From the NCBI RefSeq assembly GCF_014192415.1, contig NZ_JACHXY010000001.1, positions 992,001 through 1,056,000 on the forward strand: a stretch of 64,000 nucleotides of DNA, written 5' to 3'. This DNA comes from Microbacterium proteolyticum. GTDB lineage: Bacteria; Actinomycetota; Actinomycetes; Actinomycetales; Microbacteriaceae. The position numbers and the translations under genes are program-made. The first letter of the stretch is position 1. The number at the start of each line of letters is the position of its first letter. The notes beneath the pieces were generated by a model. It was not told the DNA's origin. It worked only from the letters and a program-made list of their open reading frames with translations, and ran no database searches. Positions 24,929 to 34,075 of the stretch are shown piece after piece.

Positions 24929-26400
24929 GACTCCTGGCTGCCCTCGACCCAGGCGAGGTACTCCTCCGACACGGTTCCCGTGACGTAGCGGCCGTCGAAG
25001 CAGCTCATGTCGAGGTCGACCAGGTCGGTGCCCTCCATGATCGCGGCCTTCAGGTCGTCGACCTCCTGGTACACCAGGTAGTCGCACCCGAGCTCCGCGG
25101 CGATCTCGGGGATCGTGCGGTCGTGCGCGACGAGCTCGTGGCGCGAGGGCATGTTGATGCCGTACACGTGCGGGTATCGCACGGGCGGCGCGGCCGACGC
25201 GAACGTCACGCTGAGCGCCCCGGCATCCCGTGCCATCTGGATGATCTCGCGGCTGGTGGTGCCGCGGACGATCGAGTCGTCGACCAGCAGCACGTTCTTG
25301 CCCTGGAATTCGGTCGACATGGCGTTGAGCTTCTGGCGCACGCTCTTCTTGCGCACCGCCTGCCCGGGCATGATGAAGGTCCGGCCGACGTAGCGGTTCT
25401 TGTAGAAACCCTCGCGGTACTCGATACCGAGCTTGCGGGCCACCTGCATCGCCGCCGGGCGAGCGGAGTCGGGGATCGGCATGACCACGTCGATGGACCC
25501 CGCGGGGGTGTACTTCGCGACCGTGTCGGCGAGACGCTCGCCCATGCGCAGGCGCGTCTCGTAGACCGAGACGCCGTTCATCACGGAGTCGGGGCGAGCC
25601 AGGTAGACGTATTCGAACGAGCACGGCGCCAGGGTCGCGTTCGACGCGCACTGCTGGGCGTGGAGCGTGCCGTCGAGGGCGATGAACACCGCCTCGCCGG
25701 GCTCGACGTCGCGGACGACCTCGAAGCCGGCGTTCTCGAGCACGAGCGACTCGGATGCCACGATGAACTCGTCGCGCGGCTCGCCGCCCGGCACCTCTGC
25801 GGCAGGGCGCTTGCCGAGGATGAGCGGACGGATGCCGAACGGGTCGCGGAAGGCGAGCAGTCCGTAGCCGGCGATGAGGGCGATGGAGGCGTAGGAGCCT
25901 TCGACGCGCTCGTGCACGCGGGCGACCGCGCGGAAGACCTGCGCGGGGTCGAGGTCGGGTCCGGTGATCTCGGACTGGAGCTCGGAACCCAGGATGTTCA
26001 CGAGCAGCTCGGTGTCGCTGCTGGTGTTGAGGTGACGGCGGTCCTTGCTGAACAGCTCGCGAGTGAGCTCGCGCGTGTTCGTCAGGTTGCCGTTGTGCAC
26101 CAGCACGATGCCGTAGGGGGCGTTGACGTAGAAGGGCTGCGCCTCTTCTTCGTTCGACGCGGTGCCCTTCGTGGCGTAGCGCACATGACCGAGACCGATG
26201 TCGCCGAGGAGGGCGCGCATATCGCGGGTGCGGAACGCCTCGCGCACCTGGCCCCGGGCCTTGTGGATGTGGAAGACCCCGCTCGCCTCGGCGGTGGCCA
26301 TGCCCGTGGAGTCCTGTCCGCGGTGCTGGAGGAGGAGGAGCGCGTCGTAGATCTCCTGGTTGACCGGGCCCTGCCCGGCCATGCCGACGATGCCGCACAT
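24925..26400 (-). CDS. purF: Amidophosphoribosyltransferase
   Basis: 491 residues. It catalyses the first committed step of purine synthesis, PRPP + glutamine to phosphoribosylamine. The N-terminal Ntn glutaminase begins with the nucleophile Cys2 in MCGIVGMAG, followed by LQHRGQDSTGM, GHVRYATKG and HNGNLTN. The phosphoribosyltransferase half has the PRPP loop VLLVDDSIVRGTTSREI. The C-terminal Cys (ELGCDYLVY, SCFDGRYVTG) resemble the cluster-binding cysteines of Bacillus-type PurF. There is no propeptide before Cys2. It starts 6 bp after purM on the same strand, so purM-purF-MFS form an operon. Confidence 0.97.
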   Translation of the reverse strand: MCGIVGMAGQGPVNQEIYDALLLLQHRGQDSTGMATAEASGVFHIHKARGQVREAFRTRDMRALLGDIGLGHVRYATKGTASNEEEAQPFYVNAPYGIVLVHNGNLTNTRELTRELFSKDRRHLNTSSDTELLVNILGSELQSEITGPDLDPAQVFRAVARVHERVEGSYASIALIAGYGLLAFRDPFGIRPLILGKRPAAEVPGGEPRDEFIVASESLVLENAGFEVVRDVEPGEAVFIALDGTLHAQQCASNATLAPCSFEYVYLARPDSVMNGVSVYETRLRMGERLADTVAKYTPAGSIDVVMPIPDSARPAAMQVARKLGIEYREGFYKNRYVGRTFIMPGQAVRKKSVRQKLNAMSTEFQGKNVLLVDDSIVRGTTSREIIQMARDAGALSVTFASAAPPVRYPHVYGINMPSRHELVAHDRTIPEIAAELGCDYLVYQEVDDLKAAIMEGTDLVDLDMSCFDGRYVTGTVSEEYLAWVEGSQES

Positions 26401-26406
26401 GGGGTG

Positions 26407-27549
26407 TCAGTCCGCTCCGTTCGCCGGGTGACCGGCATCCGCGTAGGAGCCGACCAGGCGCACGGCGCCCCCGTCGACGCCCTTCGCGCCCTGTTCGTAC
26501 TCGCCTTCGCCACGCGCGTCGTCACGGACGACACCGACCTGCCACGTGGCGATGCCCTCGGCCGTGAGCGCCGCGATCGCGGCATCGGCGATCTCGGGTG
26601 CGACGACGGCGAGGAAGCCGATGCCGAGGTTCCAGGTGCCCTCGGTCGCGGTCAGCTCGAGCCCGCCGATGTCGGCGAGCACGCGGAACACCGGCGACGG
26701 GCTCCACGTCGACCGGTCCACGTCGACCCACGTGTCCTGCGGCAGCACACGCGCGAGGTTGGCCGCGATGCCGCCCCCGGTGACATGACTGAGCGAGTGG
26801 ATGCCGGAGCCCACCGCACCGTCGTCGAGCAGGCGCAGCAGCGGCGAGGTGTACAGGCGCGTGGGCTCGAGGAGCGCCTCGCCCCAGGTGCCCCCGAGGT
26901 CGGCCGAGGCGGCACCGTAGGCGATGCCCGCGCCGGTGATGATGTGGCGTACGAGCGAGTAGCCGTTGGAGTGCAAGCCGCTGGAGGCGAGGGCGAGCAC
27001 GACGTCGTCGCCGCGCACGCGGTCGGCGCCGAGGATGCGATCGGCCTCGACGACGCCGGTCGCCGCTCCCGCGACGTCGTAGTCGTCGACGCCGAGCAGC
27101 CCGGGGTGTTCGGCGGTCTCGCCACCGACGAGCGCGGTGCCGGTCATCGAGCAGCCGCGCGCGATACCCGCGACGATGTCGGCGATGCGCTGCGGCACGA
27201 CCTTGCCGCACGCGATGTAGTCGGTCATGAAGAGCGGGCGGGCACCGACGACGACGATGTCGTCGACGACCATCCCGACGAGGTCTTCGCCGATGGTGTC
27301 GTGCTTGTCGATGGCCTGCGCGATGGCGACCTTCGTGCCGACACCGTCGGTGCTGGTCGCGAGAAGCGGCTTGGCGTAATCGCGCAGCGCCGAGGCGTCG
27401 AAGAGGCCGGCGAAGCCACCGACACCGCCGAGCACTTCGGGGCCGTGGGTACGACGCACGGCCGACTTCATCAGTTCGACGGCGAGGTCTCCGGCGGCAG
27501 TGTCGACGCCGGCGGCGGAATAGGGGTTTTCGTGGGGAGCGGAAGCCAC
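26407..27549 (-). CDS. purM: Phosphoribosylformylglycinamidine cyclo-ligase
   Basis: 380 residues. The AIR synthetase converts FGAM to AIR with ATP (step five of purine synthesis). Motifs: KPLLATSTDGVGTK, DDIVVVGARPLFMTDYIACGK, TALVGGETAEHPG, ASSGLHSNGYSLVR and HVTGGGIAANLAR. The GTG start at 27549 is preceded by TAGTCT (27561-27556) with exactly 6 nt between, so transcription should begin at the start codon and the mRNA be leaderless; there is no ribosome-binding site. The C-terminal tail (about 30 residues, GEYEQGAKGVDGGAV) is longer than in E. coli. Confidence 0.97.
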   Translation of the reverse strand: MASAPHENPYSAAGVDTAAGDLAVELMKSAVRRTHGPEVLGGVGGFAGLFDASALRDYAKPLLATSTDGVGTKVAIAQAIDKHDTIGEDLVGMVVDDIVVVGARPLFMTDYIACGKVVPQRIADIVAGIARGCSMTGTALVGGETAEHPGLLGVDDYDVAGAATGVVEADRILGADRVRGDDVVLALASSGLHSNGYSLVRHIITGAGIAYGAASADLGGTWGEALLEPTRLYTSPLLRLLDDGAVGSGIHSLSHVTGGGIAANLARVLPQDTWVDVDRSTWSPSPVFRVLADIGGLELTATEGTWNLGIGFLAVVAPEIADAAIAALTAEGIATWQVGVVRDDARGEGEYEQGAKGVDGGAVRLVGSYADAGHPANGAD

Positions 27550-27555
27550 CGCAAC

Positions 27556-27561
27556 AGACTA
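27556..27561 (-). promoter_or_regulatory. purM -10 element TAGTCT (leaderless start)
   Basis: TAGTCT on the minus strand ends 6 nt before the GTG of purM, the spacing at which the transcript starts on the first base of the start codon. Confidence 0.6.
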
Positions 27562-27752
27562 CCCGGGGTGGACGCGCGCGCGTTCCGCGCGGGTCGCTCC
27601 TACCCGCCCCGACGGACGCGGCGACCGGCGGAGGACCTGGGACCAGCGGAGGACCCACACCCTCACGGCATCCTGCCGCCCCGGCTCCTCCGCTCTCCCC
27701 CGCCACACCCTCGACCGGGCGCAAGGCCCACCCCCCGGACACGCAGCGTCCC

Positions 27753-27758
27753 TAAAAT
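27753..27758 (+). promoter_or_regulatory. -10 element TAAAAT (leaderless start)
   Basis: A near-perfect TAAAAT hexamer, 6 nt before the ATG at 27765 with no ribosome-binding site in between, predicts a leaderless mRNA. Confidence 0.65.
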
Positions 27759-27764
27759 GTCGCC

Positions 27765-28376
27765 ATGACGGGCGGTCAACCGGAGTGGGTGATCCGCGAG
27801 GATGCGGCGCAATCGGTGCTCGTCGCGCTGTATCTGCGCCAGGTGCTCGGCATCCGCTCCCCCGAGGAGCTCCCGGCTCTGCGCCGTGTACCGCCCCCGA
27901 TGATCACGAGCGACACGGATGCCGCGCACGCACAGCTCGAACGCGAGTGGCGGGGCTTCTGGGCGATGACCGTCGAGCCGCAGGCGCACCCGTCACCCGT
28001 GCCGCTGGAACTGGTGGACGGGTTCGGCGGTCTGATCGCCCTGCCCGTCGACGGCGCCGACACGTTGCGCCGGGCCGTGACCGCTCACGCGGACGACGCG
28101 CTCGACTTCGCCCGCCTGGCCCACGATCGCTACGCGCGGGAGTCGGCGGCGCGTCCGGGGGTGTCGTACCGCGCCTATGCCAGTGCGATCGCGGCGCACG
28201 AGCGGAGCGTGGGCAGGCGTGCGCATTCTTTCGAATTGAACGTGCAGGTGCTGCCGTTGACGCAGCGGGGCGTGTGGTGGATCGGCTCGTTGACGGTGGC
28301 GGTGACCGATGGTCTGCGCAGCGACGTCGTGGCCTTCGACACCGCGATCCACCCGATCATCGCGGAGCTGGCCTGA
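27765..28376 (+). CDS. Uncharacterised protein, 203 residues
   Basis: I do not recognise the family. It is soluble, with no signal or membrane segment. The N-terminus (VIREDAAQSVLVALYLRQVLGI) is helical. The middle has EREWRGFWAMTVEPQAHPSPVPLELVDGF and the C-terminus SFELNVQVLPLTQRGVWWIGSLTVAVTDGLR, suggesting a mixed alpha/beta fold. Codon use is normal for the region, so it is a real gene. It has a leaderless-type promoter (TAAAAT 6 nt before the ATG), is divergent from purM, and is convergent with a small membrane protein gene whose stop lies 3 bp away. Confidence 0.75.
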   Translation: MTGGQPEWVIREDAAQSVLVALYLRQVLGIRSPEELPALRRVPPPMITSDTDAAHAQLEREWRGFWAMTVEPQAHPSPVPLELVDGFGGLIALPVDGADTLRRAVTAHADDALDFARLAHDRYARESAARPGVSYRAYASAIAAHERSVGRRAHSFELNVQVLPLTQRGVWWIGSLTVAVTDGLRSDVVAFDTAIHPIIAELA

Positions 28377-28379
28377 GGA

Positions 28380-28715
28380 TCAGACCTCGTACTGCTCGTG
28401 GTCGACGGTGACGCGGCGAGTGCGGCCGCTGAGGACCCGCTCGAAGATCAGCGCGACGATGGCGGCGAGCGCGACGCCCGCCACGACGCAGATGAGCGCG
28501 GTGAAGCCGAACACCTGCAGTTCGGAGTAGACGACCTGCGTGTAGGGGCTGATGTCGGATCCGTCGATCGCGACCGTCAGGATCAAGGCGAACAGGATGC
28601 CCAGGAACGCCCCGGCCGCTAGGAAGACCCCGTACTTCGGCGCGCGGCGCACGGTCGCGGTCTCGATATCGTCGCGGACGTACACCGGTCGTTCGGGGGC
28701 GGGCTGCTCGGCCAT
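28380..28715 (-). CDS. Small two-helix membrane protein
   Basis: 111 residues. An N-terminal cytoplasmic stretch of about 28 residues (PERPVYVRDDIETATVRRAPKYG) precedes a membrane helix (about 29-49), a short loop with DISPYTQVVYSELQ, a second helix (about 69-92) and a basic end with RRVTVDHEQYEV. Comparable short proteins occur in Microbacteriaceae and are sometimes labelled Trk-associated without evidence. GAGAAT lies 6 nt before the ATG (leaderless possibility), and GGGAG at 9 nt could instead be a ribosome-binding site. Function unknown. Confidence 0.75.
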   Translation of the reverse strand: MAEQPAPERPVYVRDDIETATVRRAPKYGVFLAAGAFLGILFALILTVAIDGSDISPYTQVVYSELQVFGFTALICVVAGVALAAIVALIFERVLSGRTRRVTVDHEQYEV

Positions 28716-28770
28716 GTGCTCATTCTCCCACCGTCGCGGTCTCCGTGGGTCGTGACCTTTCGGTATCGAG

Positions 28771-29742
28771 TCAGCGGCGGGGTGCGCGGGGCGGCGCGGT
28801 GGAGCTGCGCACGATGAGCTGGGAGGGCAGCACGGTCGCGTCCATCGGCGTACCGCCGACCATCGCCTGCAGCAGCAGCTCGACGGCCAGGGTGCCGGAG
28901 CGCGCGATGGGCATGCGGACCGTCGTGAGACTCGGGGTGACGGCGCCGGCGAGGTCGATGTCGTCGATGCCGACGATGCTGATGTCGTCGGGGCACACGC
29001 GGCCGAGCTCCGCCATGCCCGCCTCGAGCCCCAGCGCGACGAGGTCGTTGTAGGCGATCACCGCGGTGGCGCCGCTGGCGACGGCGGCCGCCGCCCCCGC
29101 CCGACCCCCTTGAATGGATGCCGCGTAGTGGCTCAATCGCGTCAGGCGTATGCCGAAGCGCTCGCACGCGCGGGCCACGGCACCCGCGCGCTGCTCGTCG
29201 GCCCAGGAGCCGTGCGGCCCGGACGCGTAGGCGACGTGGTCGTGGCCGAGGGCCGAGAGGTGCTCCACCGCCTGAGTCGGTCCCCGCTCGGCATCCATCA
29301 CCACGCACACCGCACCGGGGAGGACGCGGTTGATCACGACGTGCGGGGTGTCGCGCACGAGGGCGCGCACCTCGTCTTCGGGAAGACGCGGAGAGCAGAG
29401 CACCAGACCGTCGGTGCGGCATCCGAGTTCGATGGATTCGCGTTCGCGACGGAGGTCCTCGTCGGCGTCGAACAGCACGATGCGGTGGCGACCGTGCCAC
29501 GCCTGGCCCTGGATCGCCTTGAGCAGGGTCGCGTAGACGGGGTTGGCGGCATCCGGGACCACCACCGCGATCGTGCGCGTTCCCGCAGCCACCTGGGGCG
29601 TGGCGTACCCCAGTTCGACGGCGGATCGGCGCACGCGCTCGAGCGTCGCGGGCGCCAACCGATCGGGTTCACCGAAGGCACGTGACGCGGTGGCGATCGA
29701 CACTCCCGCGTGCCGCGCCACCTCTGTGAGGTTCGCCGCCAT
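28771..29742 (-). CDS. LacI family repressor of the sugar-acid cluster
   Basis: 323 residues from the ATG at 29742, with GGGAGGT 8 nt upstream; longer starts are not supported. The helix-turn-helix is MAANLTEVARHAGVSIATASRAF, followed by the hinge LERVRRSAVELGYATP and a periplasmic-binding-like effector domain (TIAVVVPDAANPVYATLLKAI, DGLVLCSPRL, IVGIDDIDLAGAVTPSLTTVRMP). It is divergent from the fructuronate reductase gene, and a 12-bp palindrome sits in the promoter of that gene. It most likely represses the catabolic cluster and responds to a pathway intermediate such as KDG, fructuronate or the imported acid. Confidence 0.92.
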   Translation of the reverse strand: MAANLTEVARHAGVSIATASRAFGEPDRLAPATLERVRRSAVELGYATPQVAAGTRTIAVVVPDAANPVYATLLKAIQGQAWHGRHRIVLFDADEDLRRERESIELGCRTDGLVLCSPRLPEDEVRALVRDTPHVVINRVLPGAVCVVMDAERGPTQAVEHLSALGHDHVAYASGPHGSWADEQRAGAVARACERFGIRLTRLSHYAASIQGGRAGAAAAVASGATAVIAYNDLVALGLEAGMAELGRVCPDDISIVGIDDIDLAGAVTPSLTTVRMPIARSGTLAVELLLQAMVGGTPMDATVLPSQLIVRSSTAPPRAPRR

Positions 29743-29795
29743 CTCCACCTCCCGTCGTCGTGTGTCCATCATCCTTCATCGCGTGATGTAAACAC

Positions 29796-29825
29796 TTGAC
29801 AAGTTTGTACAAACAACCGCACACT
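29796..29825 (+). promoter_or_regulatory. Promoter of the sugar-acid operon
   Basis: TTGACA (29796-29801), an 18-bp spacer and CACACT (29820-29825), which ends 6 nt before the ATG at 29832: another leaderless layout. The operator palindrome GTTTGTACAAAC lies in the spacer. The same -35 and -10 words with the same 18-bp spacing occur before the LacI gene at 49360. Confidence 0.65.
29803..29814. promoter_or_regulatory. LacI-type operator GTTTGTACAAAC
   Basis: A perfect 12-bp palindrome between the -35 and -10 boxes of the divergently transcribed sugar-acid operon, next to the lacI-family gene. Binding there would block RNA polymerase. Confidence 0.7.
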
Positions 29826-29831
29826 ATTTCC

Positions 29832-31385
29832 ATGCCGATCATCGACGATCCCCTCGAGGCGAGCCGTGCCGCATCCGACGGAGCCGCTGCGACCGCCCGC
29901 CTGACCCGCGCCGCGTCCGGCACGGCGACCGTCCCCGCGCCGCCCGCCGGCGCCGGGATCCTGCACCTGGGCCTGGGCAGCTTCCACCGTGCGCACCAGG
30001 CCGTCTACACCGCCGCCGCCCTGCGCGCCGACGGCGGGGACTGGGGGATCGTCGGTGTCGCCTCGCGGTCGCGCCGCATCGTCGACTCCCTGCACGCGCA
30101 GGACCACCTCTACGCCGTCGCGACCATCTCGCCGGAGGGCACCTCGCTCGAGATCCCCGGTGTCCACACCGACTCCTACGTCGCCGCCGACGACCCGGCG
30201 CGCGTGGTCGCCGACCTCGCCGACCCGCGGATCCGCATCGCCACGCTCACCGTGACCGAGAACGGCTACAACTACTCGCCCTCGAGTCAGCGGCTCGACG
30301 TCGCCGACCCGATCGTCGCCGCCGACATCCGCGGGGGCGCTCCCCGCTCCACCATCGGGCAGCTCGCCCGCGGCCTCCAGCGTCGCGCCCAGGCCGGCGG
30401 CGAGCCGATGTCGATCCTCAGCTGCGACAACCTGCTGTCGAACGGCTCGCACACCGAGAAGCTCGTGCGCGCGTTCCTGCACGAACTTCCGGATGCCGAA
30501 GGCGCCGACGTCCTCGCCTACATCGACCGCGCCGTGACCTTCCCCTCGAGCATGGTCGACCGCATCGTCCCGTCGACGACGCCGGAGTTCGCCGATCGCG
30601 TCGCCGCCCTGCTCGGCGTGCGCGACGACGCGCCGGTTCCCGCCGAGCCGTTCACGATGTGGGCGATCGAAGACCGCTTCGCGGCGGGACGACCGAGGTG
30701 GGAGGCCGGCGGCGCCGTGTTCACCGACGAGGTCGGCGCCTACGAGCTGCTCAAGGTGCGTCTGCTCAACGGCACGCACTCGCTCATCGCCTACCTCGGC
30801 GCTCTGAAGGGCGCGGCGACGATTCCGGCTGCCATCGCCCTCCCCGAGATCGAGCAATCCGCCGCCGCCGTCCTGCGTCACGAGTACGAGCCGTCGGTCA
30901 CCGCGCCCGCGGGCGTCGACATCACGCAATACGAGCGCGAGCTGTTCGCCCGCTGGAGCAACAGCGCGCTGGGACACCGCACCGACCAGGTCGGCTCCGA
31001 CGGGTCGGTGAAGCTCGGCCAACGCATCCCCGGCCCCGTCCTGCAGGCGCTGGATCGCGGGGAGTTCCCGCACCTCATCGCCCTCACCGTCGCGGCCTAC
31101 CTCGCCTGCGTCGCGCCGCCCGCCGGATTCGACCCCGGTCCGCACGCCGCGGCGATGACCGACAACGCGCGCGAACGCCTCACCGCGGGTGCCGTGCGCG
31201 GCGGCCGCGACCTCGCGGCGCGCGCCATCGTCGACCTGCACCTGTTCGGTGAGGATCTCGCCCACCGCACCGCCTTCGTCGACCGGGTCGGCGACCTGCT
31301 CGACATCATCGTGCAGCGCGGCGTCGACAGCGCGGTCGCCGACGCCCTCTCGGCATCCCGAGCCCTGGCGACCACCACCCCCTGA
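29832..31385 (+). CDS. uxuB: Mannitol dehydrogenase family: fructuronate reductase
   Basis: 517 residues. NAD-binding N-terminus GAGILHLGLGSFHRAHQAVY, then SILSCDNLLSNG, the catalytic Lys region in AYELLKVRLLNGTHSLIAYLG, and a C-terminal helical domain. It is a long-chain polyol dehydrogenase most like D-mannonate oxidoreductase (D-fructuronate + NADH to D-mannonate); mannitol or altronate oxidoreductase cannot be excluded from sequence alone. The gene starts at an ATG 6 nt after a CACACT box, so it is probably leaderless. It leads the operon with a dehydrogenase, transporter, mannonate dehydratase, aldolase and kinase, which supports the mannonate assignment. Confidence 0.85.
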   Translation: MPIIDDPLEASRAASDGAAATARLTRAASGTATVPAPPAGAGILHLGLGSFHRAHQAVYTAAALRADGGDWGIVGVASRSRRIVDSLHAQDHLYAVATISPEGTSLEIPGVHTDSYVAADDPARVVADLADPRIRIATLTVTENGYNYSPSSQRLDVADPIVAADIRGGAPRSTIGQLARGLQRRAQAGGEPMSILSCDNLLSNGSHTEKLVRAFLHELPDAEGADVLAYIDRAVTFPSSMVDRIVPSTTPEFADRVAALLGVRDDAPVPAEPFTMWAIEDRFAAGRPRWEAGGAVFTDEVGAYELLKVRLLNGTHSLIAYLGALKGAATIPAAIALPEIEQSAAAVLRHEYEPSVTAPAGVDITQYERELFARWSNSALGHRTDQVGSDGSVKLGQRIPGPVLQALDRGEFPHLIALTVAAYLACVAPPAGFDPGPHAAAMTDNARERLTAGAVRGGRDLAARAIVDLHLFGEDLAHRTAFVDRVGDLLDIIVQRGVDSAVADALSASRALATTTP

Positions 31386-31427
31386 CCACCCGGCGCTGCC
31401 TGGCGCACACGAGACGAAGGAGACGCG

Positions 31428-32432
31428 ATGAAGCTTCTCGCGATCCACGGCGCGGAGGACATCCGCTGGGAAGACCGTCCCACCCCGGAGCCCGGTGACG
31501 GCGAGGTGCGCCTGCGCGTGCGCTACGTCGGAATCTGCGGGTCCGACCTGCACTACTACTTCCACGGCAAGAACGGCGAGTACGCCGTGCGCGAGCCCCT
31601 CACCCCCGGGCACGAGCTCTCCGCCGAGGTCGACCTCGACCCCTCGGGACGCCTCGCGCCGGGGACCCCCGTCACCGTGCACCCGGCACGATTCGGCCCC
31701 TCGGTCGCCGGTCTCGAAGACCGCCCGCACCTGCGCGCGGGCGGGGACTACCTCGGCAGCGCCGCCGGATTCCCCCACCGTCAGGGCGGCGCCGCCGAGC
31801 TGCTCATCGTGGAGGAGCACATGGTGCGCGTGCTGCCCGAGGGGCTCCCCCTCGAGCGCGCCGCCCTCGCCGAGCCGCTCGCCGTGGCCATCCACGCGGT
31901 GAGCCTGGCCGGTGACCTCACGGGCAGGCGCGCCCTCGTCATCGGCGCGGGTCCGATCGGCCTGCTCGTCGCCGCCGCGGCCGTCCACGCGGGCGCCGCG
32001 GCCGTGGGCGCGAGCGATGTGCGCCCCGAGCCCCTCGACCGGGCACGGACCCTCGGCGCGACCGAGACCTTCCTCGTCGGCACCGACACGATCGGGAACG
32101 AATCGTTCGACGTCGTGTTCGAGTGTTCGGGCGTGGGCGTCGCGCTCACGCAGGCCGTGCGCGCGGCCCGCCGCGCGGGCACCGTCGTGCAGGTCGGCAT
32201 GCTCCCCGATGCCGAGCTCGGCGTGAACCTCGCCCCCATGCTCGCGAAAGAGCTCACACTGCGCGGGGCGTTCCGGTTCTCGACCGAGATCGACGACGCC
32301 ATCGCGATGCTGGCGTCCACCGACACCCTCGACGCGGTCGTCTCGCACGTCGTCCCCGCGACCGACGCGGTCAGCGCATTCGCCACCGCGCGCGACTCCT
32401 CGGCCTCCGCGAAGGTCCTCCTCTCCCTGTAA
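31428..32432 (+). CDS. Idonate/gulonate 5-dehydrogenase-like enzyme
   Basis: 334 residues, medium-chain dehydrogenase family. Catalytic zinc ligands: Cys38 in VGICGSD, His63-Glu64 in PGHE, and a later Glu in LAEPLAVAIHA. Nucleotide-binding motif: VIGAGPIGLL near 165. Closest in style to L-idonate 5-dehydrogenase (LGSAAGFPHRQGG corresponds to its FGSAMYFPHVDGG). The four structural-zinc cysteines of that lobe are absent. With UxuB and ManD next door, oxidation of L-gulonate (or L-galactonate/L-idonate) to a 5-keto acid such as D-fructuronate is the likely job. GAAGGAGA precedes the ATG. Confidence 0.82.
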   Translation: MKLLAIHGAEDIRWEDRPTPEPGDGEVRLRVRYVGICGSDLHYYFHGKNGEYAVREPLTPGHELSAEVDLDPSGRLAPGTPVTVHPARFGPSVAGLEDRPHLRAGGDYLGSAAGFPHRQGGAAELLIVEEHMVRVLPEGLPLERAALAEPLAVAIHAVSLAGDLTGRRALVIGAGPIGLLVAAAAVHAGAAAVGASDVRPEPLDRARTLGATETFLVGTDTIGNESFDVVFECSGVGVALTQAVRAARRAGTVVQVGMLPDAELGVNLAPMLAKELTLRGAFRFSTEIDDAIAMLASTDTLDAVVSHVVPATDAVSAFATARDSSASAKVLLSL

Positions 32433-32484
32433 CCCACCGACACCCGCTGTCACAGACCCGTCATCACTACGAAGGAGTAATCCG

Positions 32485-33885
32485 ATGAGCAGCTCTTCCG
32501 CCCCCGGCGTCGACGCGTCGACGTCACCGCCCGTCGCCAAGAGGTCGACCGGCGACCTCGCCCGCGCCGCCGTCTCGGGCTGGCTCGGCACCGCGCTGGA
32601 GTTCATGGACTTCCAGCTCTACTCGCTGGCCGCCGCCCTCGTCTTCAGCCAGATCTTCTTCGCCGGAGGGGATGCCGCCATGGCGGTCGTCCTCGCCATG
32701 GCGACCTACGGCGTGGGCTATGTGGCCCGCCCGGTCGGAGCGTTCTTCTTCGCCCGCATCGGCGACAAGATCGGCCGCAAGCAGGTGCTCTTCTACACGA
32801 TCCTGCTCATGGGAGCGGCGACCACGCTGATCGGCGTGCTGCCCACGTACGAGCAGGTCGGCATCCTCGCTCCCATCCTGCTGGTGATCCTGCGACTGGC
32901 GCAGGGCTTCGGCGCCGGGGCCGAGATCTCGGGCGCGGGCGTCATGCTCGCCGAGTACGCCCCCGACAACCGTCGTGGCGTCGTCGCCTCGCTGGTCGCC
33001 CTCGGCACCAACTGCGGAACCCTCTTCGCCTCGGGCATCTGGGCGATCCTGCTCGCCGTGATGATGGAGAGCGACGTCATCGCGTGGGGCTGGCGCATCC
33101 CCTTCATCGGCAGCGCCGTGATCATGCTCTTCGCCCTCTGGGTGCGCTTCAACCTCAAAGAGAGCCCGGTCTTCGAGGAGCGCACCGACGTCGTCGACGG
33201 CAAGGCGCTCTCCCGCGCCGAGCTGGAGCGCGTGGCGACCGAGACCAACGACGTCCGCACGCTGGAGTCGCTGCAGAAGAAGCCGCTCAAGGCCGTCCTC
33301 GTGTCGTTCTTCCTGCGTTTCGGCCAGGCCGGCAACTCCGGCATCGTGCAGACCTACCTCATCTCGTTCATCACGATCACCCTCGCGATCTCGAAAGAGG
33401 TCGGCCCCGAGATCGTCATCGTGTCGTCGCTGATCGGCTTCATCACGATCCCCCTCGTCGGGTTCCTCGGCGACAAGGTCGGTCGCCGCCGGATGTACAT
33501 CGTGATGTCGGCGCTGTCGCTGGTGCTGATCGTCCCGACCCTGCTGCTGATCAACTCCCGCGAGGTGGGCTGGATCTTCGTCGGCTACGCGCTGATCCAC
33601 AACATCTCGGTGCTGGGCCTGGCATCCATGGAGAACATCTCGATCCCCGAGATCTTCGGTGCACGCAACCGCTACACCCTCACCGCCGTCGTCCGCGAGG
33701 TCGCCGCCATCGTCGCCACGGGCATCGGCCCGGTCGTCGCCGCCGCGTGGGTGGCCGCCGCGACCGGCAGCATCGTCCCGATCATGGTGCTCATGGGGAT
33801 CTTCACGGCGTCCGCACTGGTCGCCGCGATCGTCGCACCCGAGTGGACCGGTCGCGACCTGCGGGATCCCCGCCCCGCGATGTGA
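32485..33885 (+). CDS. MFS transporter, metabolite:H+ symporter (MHS) type
   Basis: 466 residues and 12 membrane helices. Motifs are [24 protein letters not shown] at helix 1, [28 protein letters not shown] between helices 2 and 3 (MHS signature) and [15 protein letters not shown] in the second half. MHS proteins (ShiA, KgtP, ProP) import organic acids with protons. Lying between the dehydrogenase and dehydratase genes in the same operon, it is probably the importer of the sugar acid that the cluster degrades. A GAAGGAG site precedes the ATG at 32485. Confidence 0.9.
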   Translation: MSSSSAPGVDASTSPPVAKRSTGDLARAAVSGWLGTALEFMDFQLYSLAAALVFSQIFFAGGDAAMAVVLAMATYGVGYVARPVGAFFFARIGDKIGRKQVLFYTILLMGAATTLIGVLPTYEQVGILAPILLVILRLAQGFGAGAEISGAGVMLAEYAPDNRRGVVASLVALGTNCGTLFASGIWAILLAVMMESDVIAWGWRIPFIGSAVIMLFALWVRFNLKESPVFEERTDVVDGKALSRAELERVATETNDVRTLESLQKKPLKAVLVSFFLRFGQAGNSGIVQTYLISFITITLAISKEVGPEIVIVSSLIGFITIPLVGFLGDKVGRRRMYIVMSALSLVLIVPTLLLINSREVGWIFVGYALIHNISVLGLASMENISIPEIFGARNRYTLTAVVREVAAIVATGIGPVVAAAWVAAATGSIVPIMVLMGIFTASALVAAIVAPEWTGRDLRDPRPAM

Positions 33886-34075
33886 TCCGGCGGGGCTTCC
33901 TCCGGGGAGCCCCGTCACCCGGCGGACCGCGCGACCCGCGACCCGGGTGGGCTCGTTGCGGCGGGCTCACCCGGCATCCCTCCTCCGCGTCGGAAGACCC
34001 CGGTCCCGGATGCCGCCCACTCCGGGCCACGAGCCCGTTCGCCGCCCCTTTCACCTCTCGACCAGGAAGTCCCCC
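33886..34075. other. 190-bp spacer within the sugar-acid operon
   Basis: No gene. A 7-bp stem (CGGGGCT at 33891-33897 paired with AGCCCCG at 33908-33914) lies just after the transporter stop and may be an attenuating hairpin. A GGAAG ribosome-binding site precedes manD. Confidence 0.4.

Noticed and set aside
23711..26398. A continuous frame joining purF territory to the MFS transporter, as if a fusion
   Set aside because: The upstream part is purF read in the wrong frame; the transporter begins at its first helix near 24928.
25123..27768. An 881-codon plus-strand frame opposite purF and purM
   Set aside because: Antisense shadow of two unmistakable purine genes; the translation is low-complexity.
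29769..32606. A 945-codon minus-strand frame opposite uxuB and the dehydrogenase
   Set aside because: Antisense to two well-defined enzymes; no motif of its own.
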